DNA of 64,000 nt from Terriglobus saanensis SP1PR4. Lineage in GTDB: Bacteria > Acidobacteriota > Terriglobia > Terriglobales > Acidobacteriaceae. The stretch lies in contig NC_014963.1 in assembly GCF_000179915.2 (NCBI RefSeq), positions 186,001 to 250,000 of the forward strand. The letters are read 5' to 3'. Positions within the stretch are counted from its first letter, which is position 1. Each line of letters begins with the position of its first letter. Below are positions 54,149 through 61,507 of this stretch, piece after piece. Below the pieces are notes generated by a model. The model was not told the origin of the DNA, made no database searches, and worked only from the letters and a program-made list of their open reading frames with translations. Made by a program: the position numbers and the translations under genes.

Positions 54149-57100
54149 ATGTCTCGCAGTCGCCTTTTTTCCGTTGCTTTCTTTCTCTTTCTTTTTGCCG
54201 CAGTGCGGTTGAGTGCTCAGGCGGTGAACGCCACGATGAGCGGAACGATCCACGATAAGACCGGGGCCGTCATTCCCGGAGCTCGCGTAACAGTGACGAA
54301 CGTCGACACCAACATTACCCAGACGGTCTCGGCGAGTGCAGGCGGAGAGTACAACGTGCTCAATCTTGCGCCTGCCCATTATCGCCTGGACGTGGAAGCC
54401 CCCGGCTTCGCGCACTATGTGCAGACCGGCATCACGCTCGATGTCGGACAGAAGGCAAACCAGGAGGTCGCCCTCGAGTTAGGCGCATCGTCCAGCACGG
54501 TCAGCGTGGTTGCGGATACGAATGCGGTTGAAGCTTCCGACGCGACGCTGAGCGACGTGGTCACTGGTTCCGAGATCCGCAATCTCCCGCTCAACTCCTG
54601 CAATCCGTACGCCCTGATTGCGCTTACCCCAGGCTTCTCCGGATCTGTGGGCAACAACTACAACTCCATCAGCTATTCGATCAATGGCAGCCGCCAGGGA
54701 TATACGGATGTTCTGGTGGACGGCATCCCCGGTGGATTCCCAACGGTTAACGGCAACTCCGGCGTCGGAGTTTTCCCGTCGGTCGATGCGATCAACCAGT
54801 TCCGTGTTCTGGGGCAGAACTATCCTGCCGAGTTCGGACGCAGCCTTGGCGGCATTCTGAATACCGTCTTCAAGAGCGGTACGAACGCCTTCCACGGCTC
54901 CCTCTTCGAGTTTGCCCGTAACTCTACTTTGGATGCGAACGACTACTTCTCGAAGTTGAATGGAAAGGCACTCCCGACCTTTCAGAGAAACCAGTTCGGT
55001 GGCGTGCTCAACGGCCCTATCCTGCATGACAAGCTGTTTTTCCTCGTCTCGGCAGAGCTTCTTCGCCAGAGCAGCGCCATCTCCACCACCACCACAGTGC
55101 CGACGCTGTTGCAGCGGCAGGGCGACTTCTCGCAGACCTTCACCTCCACCGGTGCGCTGGTTAAGATCTACAATCCCTTCACCACGCGCGCCAATCCTGC
55201 AGGCGGTTATATGCGCGACGCCTTCGTAGGCAACAAGATCACTTCCGGCTTGAGCAAAGTCGGCCAGAACGTCATGAACTACTATCCGCTGCCGACTGCG
55301 ACCGGCAACACGCTCACAGGTGCGAACAACTACTTCGCCACCAGCACCGAAGACAACCGGATCGACGGCTGGGACGTGCGGCTCGACTACACGCTGCCGC
55401 ATAACCAGACGGTCTTCGCCCGCTACTCCGACCGTTTCTACGACGACACGCCGCAGCCCTTCTTTCCCGCAGCAATCAGTAAGGCGGAGAGCCGCATCGA
55501 GCAGCGCGACTGGATGCGTAACTTCGTTGTCGATTACACCATCGCGCCCAGCTCGCATCTGCTCTATGACGTGCGCCTCGGTTTCTCTCGCGCCCTCTAC
55601 GACTATCTCAACGCCGGTCTTGGCTTCCAGGCCAGCGATCTCGGTCTTCCTACAGCGTTAAACACCGGTGGCGGTCTTCCCATTTTTCCCGTCTTCGCCG
55701 CAAGCGGTTACGTACAGCTGGGCAACGCGGACAATCGCCACAACGCCTTCATGACCTATAGCCTGCCACAGAGCCTTACTTGGGTGCATGGCAACCATAC
55801 CTTCAAGTTCGGTCTGGATGCTCGTCTCATCCGCGTGAACGATCGTGAGACACGCGATACCTCCGGCGACTTCACCTTTACCTCCGGCTTCACGCAGGGG
55901 CCGAACCCCAGCACGGCGAGCGTCTCGGCGGGTAACTCCATCGCGTCCCTGCTTCTGGGCACCGGCACCGGCGATCTAATTCAGAACTTCAAAGACGTCG
56001 CCTCGCAGAGCTACTACTACGGAGCCTATGCGCAGGACGACTGGCGCATCACACCCAAGCTGACCCTGAGCTTCGGTATGCGCTACGATCTCGACACGCC
56101 CAGAACGGACCGCTATAACCGCATCAACTACTTCGACCCCACGGCGCCTTCGCCACTGGCGCAGCCTTCCGGGATCACTGGTCTACAAGGCGGCCTGGTC
56201 TTTGTCGGCGTCAACGGACACGACCGGCACCAGACCAACTACGACGCCAATAACTTCGCTCCGCGCTTCGGTGTAGCGTATGCCGTCGATCCGAAGACGG
56301 TCATCCATGCAGGCTTCGGCATCGTCTACGGTCCTTCGCCGCAGGCGGCCGCCGGTACGGTCGGGCCCTTCGGCTTCCGTGTGCAGAACACGTGGGTCAG
56401 CACGCTGGACAACATCACTCCCTACAACACGCTCGACAATCCCTTTCCCTCAGGATTCCAGCCCGTACCGGGAGCATCGCAGGGTCTCGCTACGGGCGCA
56501 GGCGGACAGATCGAAGGCTTCCTTCGGAACACCGTCACTCCTTATACAGAGCAGTACCTGCTCAACTTCGACCGGGAGCTTCCAGGAAACTCTCATATCC
56601 AGATCGGCTACGCGGGCAATCACGGCCTCAAGCTACAGCAGAGCCGCGAAGGTGGCATCGACTTCGATCAGCTTCCAACGTCGGCCCTCTCACTCGGTTC
56701 CAAGCTGAACGACCTCGTTGCGAATCCGTTCTTTGGCGTGATCACAAGCGGTACGCTCGCAGCAGCGCAGGTCAGTCGCGGGCAGCTCTTGAAGCCGTAT
56801 CCACAGTTCACCAGCGTCTTGCCCCTCTTCCAGCCGGGAGGCCAGACAAAGTATGACTCCTTGCAGGTGAAATACGACAAACGCTTCGGCGCAGGTCTGC
56901 AGGTCAACGCAAGCTACGTCTTCTCCAAGACCTTCGACACAAACACGACGCATCAGGACAGCTATAACCCTTCGGCCGACTACGCGGTGGCCTCGCAGCA
57001 CACACCGCACCGCCTCGTGGCGGGTTATACCTACCAGCTGCCCGTGGGTATCGGTCGCCACTTTGGCGGACAGATGCCGCGAGCGCTCGACGCTCTGATC

Positions 57101-57553
57101 GGTGGCTGGCAGGTGAACGGCATCAGCACCTTCCAGAGCGGCAACCCCCTGCAGATCACGGCAAGCAACGTCTCCGGACTAGGCAATCCGACGGAGTACG
57201 CAAACTACGACGGAACGAACCCGACGCTCTCGGGCGACATTCACAAGCGGCTGGCGAAGTACTTCAATACCGCCGCTTTCTCGCAGCCTGCGGCATTTAC
57301 CCTGGGGAACTCTCCAGCTTACGTGTCGCGGCTCCTGTCTCCACGCCTTGTAACGACGGACCTCTCTCTCTTCAAGGAGTTCCACCCCTACCGCGAAACG
57401 ACTCTGCAGCTGCGAGGCGAGGCCTTCAACGCCTTCAACCACGTGCAATTCGCTTCGCCTAACACCAGCGTTAATTCCACCAGCTTCGGACAAATTACCT
57501 CGCAGGCCAATACACCGCGCCAGCTCCAGTTCGGAGCAAAGCTGCTGTTCTAA
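54149..57553 (+). CDS. Oar-like TonB-dependent receptor 4
   Basis: A 1134-residue outer-membrane receptor. Signal peptide (about 1-25, ending LSAQA), carboxypeptidase-regulatory-like domain (ATMSGTIHDKTGAVIPGARV), plug region (about 140-240, with LPLNSCNPYALIALTPGF and GYTDVLVDGIPGG) and a barrel ending QLQFGAKLLF. I chose the ATG at 54149 because AAGG lies six bases upstream; ATG 54143 and TTG 54128 are in frame. Divergent from the glycoside-hydrolase-like gene and followed by a strong terminator, so it is a single-gene transcript. The pairing hints at an oligosaccharide ligand. Confidence 0.92.
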   Translation: MSRSRLFSVAFFLFLFAAVRLSAQAVNATMSGTIHDKTGAVIPGARVTVTNVDTNITQTVSASAGGEYNVLNLAPAHYRLDVEAPGFAHYVQTGITLDVGQKANQEVALELGASSSTVSVVADTNAVEASDATLSDVVTGSEIRNLPLNSCNPYALIALTPGFSGSVGNNYNSISYSINGSRQGYTDVLVDGIPGGFPTVNGNSGVGVFPSVDAINQFRVLGQNYPAEFGRSLGGILNTVFKSGTNAFHGSLFEFARNSTLDANDYFSKLNGKALPTFQRNQFGGVLNGPILHDKLFFLVSAELLRQSSAISTTTTVPTLLQRQGDFSQTFTSTGALVKIYNPFTTRANPAGGYMRDAFVGNKITSGLSKVGQNVMNYYPLPTATGNTLTGANNYFATSTEDNRIDGWDVRLDYTLPHNQTVFARYSDRFYDDTPQPFFPAAISKAESRIEQRDWMRNFVVDYTIAPSSHLLYDVRLGFSRALYDYLNAGLGFQASDLGLPTALNTGGGLPIFPVFAASGYVQLGNADNRHNAFMTYSLPQSLTWVHGNHTFKFGLDARLIRVNDRETRDTSGDFTFTSGFTQGPNPSTASVSAGNSIASLLLGTGTGDLIQNFKDVASQSYYYGAYAQDDWRITPKLTLSFGMRYDLDTPRTDRYNRINYFDPTAPSPLAQPSGITGLQGGLVFVGVNGHDRHQTNYDANNFAPRFGVAYAVDPKTVIHAGFGIVYGPSPQAAAGTVGPFGFRVQNTWVSTLDNITPYNTLDNPFPSGFQPVPGASQGLATGAGGQIEGFLRNTVTPYTEQYLLNFDRELPGNSHIQIGYAGNHGLKLQQSREGGIDFDQLPTSALSLGSKLNDLVANPFFGVITSGTLAAAQVSRGQLLKPYPQFTSVLPLFQPGGQTKYDSLQVKYDKRFGAGLQVNASYVFSKTFDTNTTHQDSYNPSADYAVASQHTPHRLVAGYTYQLPVGIGRHFGGQMPRALDALIGGWQVNGISTFQSGNPLQITASNVSGLGNPTEYANYDGTNPTLSGDIHKRLAKYFNTAAFSQPAAFTLGNSPAYVSRLLSPRLVTTDLSLFKEFHPYRETTLQLRGEAFNAFNHVQFASPNTSVNSTSFGQITSQANTPRQLQFGAKLLF

Positions 57554-57573
57554 GCAACATGTGGTTTTTCAGG

Positions 57574-57604
57574 ATGCGGGGCCGCTAGCGGCCCCGCATT
57601 TTTT
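57574..57604 (+). terminator. Rho-independent terminator after receptor 4
   Basis: A very GC-rich palindrome (13-bp arms beginning ATGCGGGGCCGC) followed by T6. Confidence 0.93.
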
Positions 57605-57647
57605 GTCATCCCGCAGCACAAGGAAAACCCCGAGACGGGTGCCTCAT

Positions 57648-57760
57648 ACATCGCGTTCTTTGCAATGTGTGGGTAATGCGCGAAGCGCATCCAAGATCTC
57701 CACGGCATCCGGTTTATGCGCTTCGCGCGACCCCATTCTTTCGCGATCAGGCCGCGAAAG
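57648..57760 (+). repeat. Dispersed intergenic repeat, copy B
   Basis: Second copy of the element at 9465-9582, in the opposite orientation. It keeps TCGCGTTCTTTGC, GTGGGTAATGCGCGAAGCGC and CCGGTTTATGCGC. At its right edge, 57731-57766 forms a long hairpin (CCCCATTCTTTCGCG facing CGCGAAAGAATGGGG). A 101-codon frame across it reads NARSASK and is not a gene. The remaining sequence to the cold-shock gene (57767-58004) shows nothing else firm besides the untranslated leader. Confidence 0.8.
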
Positions 57761-58004
57761 AATGGGGCACATGAATCTTTTTGCCATCCTTCGCTGCGCT
57801 ATGGCTGACAGAGAATGGCGGCATGGAACTTATTTGCACTGCTATGGAATAAAACGGCGGAGCTAATACCGTCAATGAGCAGAACGTGTAGTATAGAAAG
57901 TGATCGTAGAATCTGATCTGGTCTTCTTGCTTGTTTGGCTTGCCGTACTCGCAGATTATTCCAAGTTGCGTTCGGCGGTACATCGATTCATAAGGAAACA
58001 AACA

Positions 58005-58205
58005 ATGGAACAGGGAACAGTGAAATGGTTCAACGACGCAAAGGGATTCGGCTTCCTCAGCCGCGCTAACGGCGAGGATGTATTCGTACATCACACCGCG
58101 ATCCAGAGCAATGGCTTCCGTTCGCTCCAAGAGGGTCAGAACGTTCAGTTCAACGTCGTCAAGGGCCCCAAGGGCTGGCAGGCAGAGAACGTTCAGGTTG
58201 CATAA
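58005..58205 (+). CDS. Cold-shock domain protein
   Basis: A 66-residue single-domain RNA/DNA-binding protein of the CspA family. RNP1 (KGFGFLSR) and RNP2 (VFVHHTAI) are both present after the usual start [11 protein letters not shown]. It binds single-stranded nucleic acid and unwinds RNA secondary structure. The true ATG is at 58005 with GGAA nine bases upstream; the frame is open further upstream but without homology. The stretch of over 100 bases before it is AT-rich and probably an mRNA leader, as is common for these genes. Two terminators follow. Confidence 0.95.
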   Translation: MEQGTVKWFNDAKGFGFLSRANGEDVFVHHTAIQSNGFRSLQEGQNVQFNVVKGPKGWQAENVQVA

Positions 58206-58220
58206 GCTTTTTCTAGCTTG

Positions 58221-58255
58221 AAAGAGGCGACTCCCTGGGAGTCGCCTCTTTCTTT
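58221..58255 (+). terminator. Terminator of the cold-shock gene
   Basis: 15-bp arms (AAAGAGGCGACTCCC and complement) separated by a single base, then a T-rich run. Confidence 0.92.
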
Positions 58256-58278
58256 TGCTTGCTTATTTGTTCCAAAAG

Positions 58279-58312
58279 AAAACCTGCTCCTCAACTGAGG
58301 AGCAGGTTTTTT
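58279..58312. terminator. Second terminator, also serving the minus-strand lipoprotein
   Basis: 15-bp arms (AAAACCTGCTCCTCA and complement) with a two-base loop, then T6 on the plus strand. The other side is A-rich, so it also works for the lipoprotein gene that converges from the right. Confidence 0.88.
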
Positions 58313-58366
58313 GTTGCATTTGAGCAGGACAGCCGGGGAGAGGTGAAGCACTCAGTCAATCCCGCG

Positions 58367-60883
58367 TTAGCGATTGATGGCCATGAGTGGGGGAGAGTCG
58401 ATGGTGGGATCCGTATTGAGTGCGATGAACCGACCCGTCGATGCCTGGTAGAAGGTCGTCGATCCGGGAAGGAAGGTAAAGCGGCCCGTCGTGGCATCCG
58501 TCACCGTATAGGTCAGGCTCCGGGGAGCGGCTGGCGAAACGGTGGAGGCGCTTGTGGGAACGTTGGAGGTAACCGTTGCGATACCGGTTCCGTCTGCCGT
58601 GATCGTTCCCAGGTTGCCAGCGGAGGTGTTGGCGGTCACGCTCAACGCGCCCATCAGATAGGATCCGTCAAAGGCTGCGATGCTCGTCGTCTCCGTCATC
58701 TGTGGCTCGAACTTGCCGAGCGCCGCATAGGACGTGTCCAGGAAGTAGCCGCGGTTGGCGGCGGTGAGATACATGGTCCGTGTCTTGGACGTGGTGGAGG
58801 TTACCGGCAGGTTCAGAGTGCCGCGGCCGTTGGCCGAAACCTGGCAGCTTGCCTGACCGGTGGACTGTGCGGCGGTGCGGACCGAGCTGATCACGCTGGC
58901 ATCCGTACCGGCTGCAGTGGCTTTCTTTAGCAGCGTTTCCAGGCCGCCCGTGTCGGTATTGGTGACAGCGCAGCGCCCGTCGCCGCTGGCGGCAACCCGC
59001 AGGATCGTCGAGACCGACGAACCGGCGACCACCTGGGGGCTGACCTTCAGGGCCGAGGAGTCGGCGGCCGAGGTGACATAACCAAGGAGCGCACCGGAGA
59101 GAGCCGCGTCGGTGAAACCGCCATCGCTCTGGCGCTGGGCCGAACCCGCAAGCAGGATGTGCGAGCTGTGGTCGGCTTCGGAGAGGATGAACGCCTGCTG
59201 CGCATTGAGCATATAGGCGGCGTAGTGGGTGGGATAGGTGTCAGCTGGTGCGCCCGCGAGAGCCAGCGTCAGTTCGACGCGGCCGTTCAGATCGGCCTTG
59301 CCATACTTGCCGGAGAGGTTTGCTTGGGGGATATTCGTCGAAGCGATCATCGCGTCGCCCATGCCGGAGCTGATTACGCCGCTCGCTTCGCCGACAAACT
59401 GGCCGACCTGCGCCACGGTGCCGGAGAGTGTGCCCGCCGCGCAGTTTGCCTGGCAGGGGGTCTCACCCTGCAGGCCGAGAGCGAAGCTGCCCGTAAGGCC
59501 CTGGGCGAGGGTTGTGCGGTCCTGCAGAATCATCGAACCGGCTTCGCCGTCTGCGGGAAGGGCAGCGGTGGAAGTCTCGGTAGCCGCAGAACCTTCAATC
59601 GCGTAGGTGTTCGTTGCGGCAATGGTGCCGTCCGTGTTGAAGGTGGAGATCGTGATCAGACCCTGGCGCTTCGCGCCGACCGTGTATGTTCCCAGAAAGG
59701 AAGACGCGAGGATCGAGCCGCTGGTGTTGGTGGTGGTGTGATGGTTGGCATCCAGTTCGCCGTCCGTGATCAGGCCGTTGCCGTCGGCGGTAAAGCTGCC
59801 AACCGTTGCGCTGCGATAAAGTGTGCTGTCCGTGGTCGACTTGTCGATGCTCTGCATCATGAAGGCATACGATCCAGCAAGCTGGCCGCTGGCGGGCGTC
59901 ACGGGGTAAGTCACGAGCGAAAGGAACGAGGGCTGAATGCTCTGGACCGCATCTTCAGAATCCGTGACCTGAAGCGTGAAGGAAGTCGCACCTGCGTCAG
60001 TCGGTGTACCGCTGATCACGCCTGTCGTCGAGAGAGTCAGGCCCTTGGCCAGGTTTCCAGAGGCGAGCGCGAAGAGATAAGGGGCCACTCCGCCCGACAT
60101 CTGGATAGACTGCGAGTAGGCCACGCCCTTGACCGGGTTTGGGAGGCTCGCCGTCAGTACCTTCAGAGGTGTGGCCTTGACCTTCAGGACGACCGGAGCC
60201 TGAAGGGTGTCCGCGTTGACGTCCGTTGCTGCGATGGTGAAGCTCGAATTGCCAGCCGTCGTGGGCGTTCCGGAGAAGGCGCAGGTGCTGGGGTTGAAGC
60301 TGAGGCCCGTGGGAATCGTGCCTGCAGCGATCTGGCAGACGACGCTACCGATTGCGCCGAGGAATTTGACCTGCGCGGTGTAAGCGGTGTTCACCGTGGG
60401 TGTTGGAAGCGGCGTGCTATCCATGCTGAGGACTGACTGCAAGGGAAGTGTGAACTGGCCCGTAGCCTGCTGTGCCGGTGTGCTGGCATCGGAGACGGCG
60501 ATCGTTCCGGTGAACTTCGCGGCGGATTCGGGAGTTCCCTTGATCGCGCAGCCGTTGAGCTGCAGACCAACGGGTAGCGTGCCCGACTGGACGGAGCAGG
60601 TATAAGGAGCCGTTCCACCCGTGACAGAGATCGCCGCGCTATAGGGCTGATTGATCGTAGCCGTCGGCAGCGCCGAAGAGCGGATAGCCAGGGCAACAAC
60701 CTGTGGCGCTGTGGGGGACGTCGGGTCGGTCGGCGAGGTCGCGGTGGAAGCAGACTTGGGAGCAATGCCGCTACCGCATCCAGTAAGGGCCAATGTTGCA
60801 ATGAGGCAGAGGGGCTTGATCCAACCGTCGCACTTGGTGATCGTTCCTTCGAACTGATTCCGTTTGTTCAACAAGTAGTTCAT
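58367..60883 (-). CDS. Putative-Ig-domain surface lipoprotein
   Basis: An 838-residue lipoprotein. Lipobox ends at Cys36 (LTGC, then GSGIAPKS), followed by a Ser/Thr/Pro linker. Three cadherin-like putative-Ig repeats follow (about 55-345), each with the pattern inwards from N-x-P/A-Y to G-T-P: LPTATINQPYSAAISVTGGT, then GLSFNPSTCAFSGTPTTAGN and GLTLSTTGVISGTPTDAGAT. The rest (about 350-838) is Thr/Ser/Gly-rich beta sheet with repeated units of the type GTITADGTGI and SFTADGNGLI. The ATG at 60883 has GGAGG four bases upstream and is preferred over the frame to 60931. Likely exposed on the surface; role unknown. Common in Acidobacteriota. Confidence 0.85.
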   Translation of the reverse strand: MNYLLNKRNQFEGTITKCDGWIKPLCLIATLALTGCGSGIAPKSASTATSPTDPTSPTAPQVVALAIRSSALPTATINQPYSAAISVTGGTAPYTCSVQSGTLPVGLQLNGCAIKGTPESAAKFTGTIAVSDASTPAQQATGQFTLPLQSVLSMDSTPLPTPTVNTAYTAQVKFLGAIGSVVCQIAAGTIPTGLSFNPSTCAFSGTPTTAGNSSFTIAATDVNADTLQAPVVLKVKATPLKVLTASLPNPVKGVAYSQSIQMSGGVAPYLFALASGNLAKGLTLSTTGVISGTPTDAGATSFTLQVTDSEDAVQSIQPSFLSLVTYPVTPASGQLAGSYAFMMQSIDKSTTDSTLYRSATVGSFTADGNGLITDGELDANHHTTTNTSGSILASSFLGTYTVGAKRQGLITISTFNTDGTIAATNTYAIEGSAATETSTAALPADGEAGSMILQDRTTLAQGLTGSFALGLQGETPCQANCAAGTLSGTVAQVGQFVGEASGVISSGMGDAMIASTNIPQANLSGKYGKADLNGRVELTLALAGAPADTYPTHYAAYMLNAQQAFILSEADHSSHILLAGSAQRQSDGGFTDAALSGALLGYVTSAADSSALKVSPQVVAGSSVSTILRVAASGDGRCAVTNTDTGGLETLLKKATAAGTDASVISSVRTAAQSTGQASCQVSANGRGTLNLPVTSTTSKTRTMYLTAANRGYFLDTSYAALGKFEPQMTETTSIAAFDGSYLMGALSVTANTSAGNLGTITADGTGIATVTSNVPTSASTVSPAAPRSLTYTVTDATTGRFTFLPGSTTFYQASTGRFIALNTDPTIDSPPLMAINR

Positions 60884-61507
60884 GCTGCCTCCGTATCGTG
60901 CTGGCCCAGGTGCAGGCCGTTTTTGAAACAAGAATTCCCCGATGCGCCAAGCGCATTTTTCTGCGATATGACATTCGTGTGCGGGGTCCTAGCAGAAGGG
61001 AAAAATCAATCCCGCGAATGATTGAAGTGTAGGGAGCAGGACGAATCCCGCCACTCCCACATTTGGGCCAGATTGTGGTACTTATTTGCCACTTTTAATT
61101 TGGCACCACCCATGCAATTCGAGAAACCCCATAATCTATGGGAAAAACACAGCGATTATGCTAAAAACTGTGTTTCTATAGGCATGTCTTTTTTATGCAA
61201 AAAAATGCGCATCATGCCATATTGAGAACGATATTGTGCACCGCAAGCGGAATAACCAGCAAGATCGAGCATTCGGTGTACCTGCAGGCTGCGGTGGACA
61301 TCCCATCAAGTTGAGCGCGAAGAGGTACACGAGTCGGTCTCTCTACAGAGGAGAGGTGATTCCGTTTCGGTAGCTGACCCGCACGCCTTCGCTCCGCGCT
61401 CTCTGGTGGGTATGGATGAGCATCACGTCCCAGGGAGCACAATGTGTGAAGTACTTCCGAATGGACCGAAGTTTCCTCTAGCCAATGTTTCTCACTGGTG
61501 AAGAACC
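60884..61507. other. Divergent intergenic region with several repeats
   Basis: About 620 bases with no convincing gene. The part near 61080-61220 is AT-rich and carries two inverted repeats: AAACACAG/CTGTGTTT (61145-61175) and GGCATG/CATGCC (61181-61218). A sigma-54-like site precedes them. The remaining 280 bases before the GGDEF-EAL gene could be a long leader; I do not recognise a riboswitch in it. Confidence 0.5.
61101..61116 (+). promoter_or_regulatory. Possible sigma-54 promoter
   Basis: TGGCACCACCCATGCA: the -24 half is a perfect TGGCAC, GG and GC are ten bases apart as required, and the -12 half differs from TTGCA at one position. It points toward the GGDEF-EAL gene about 390 bases downstream. 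Confidence 0.4.

Noticed and set aside
54479-55558. 359-codon frame antisense to receptor 4, and similar ones at 4028-5029, 5159-6151 and 17706-18674
   Set aside because: All lie inside receptor genes, share the same Arg/Val-rich shadow composition and have no start context.
57561-57866. 101-codon plus-strand frame after receptor 4
   Set aside because: It starts in the terminator and crosses the dispersed repeat. A similar frame (258 bases) covers the other copy at 9334-9591, so both come from the repeat.
59159-60436. 425-codon frame antisense to the Ig-domain lipoprotein
   Set aside because: Arg/Gly-rich composition typical of the reverse of a Thr/Ala-rich gene; no domain.
61300-61500. Possible cyclic-di-GMP riboswitch before the GGDEF-EAL gene
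   Set aside because: Some stems can be drawn, but none of the conserved GEMM core sequence is present.
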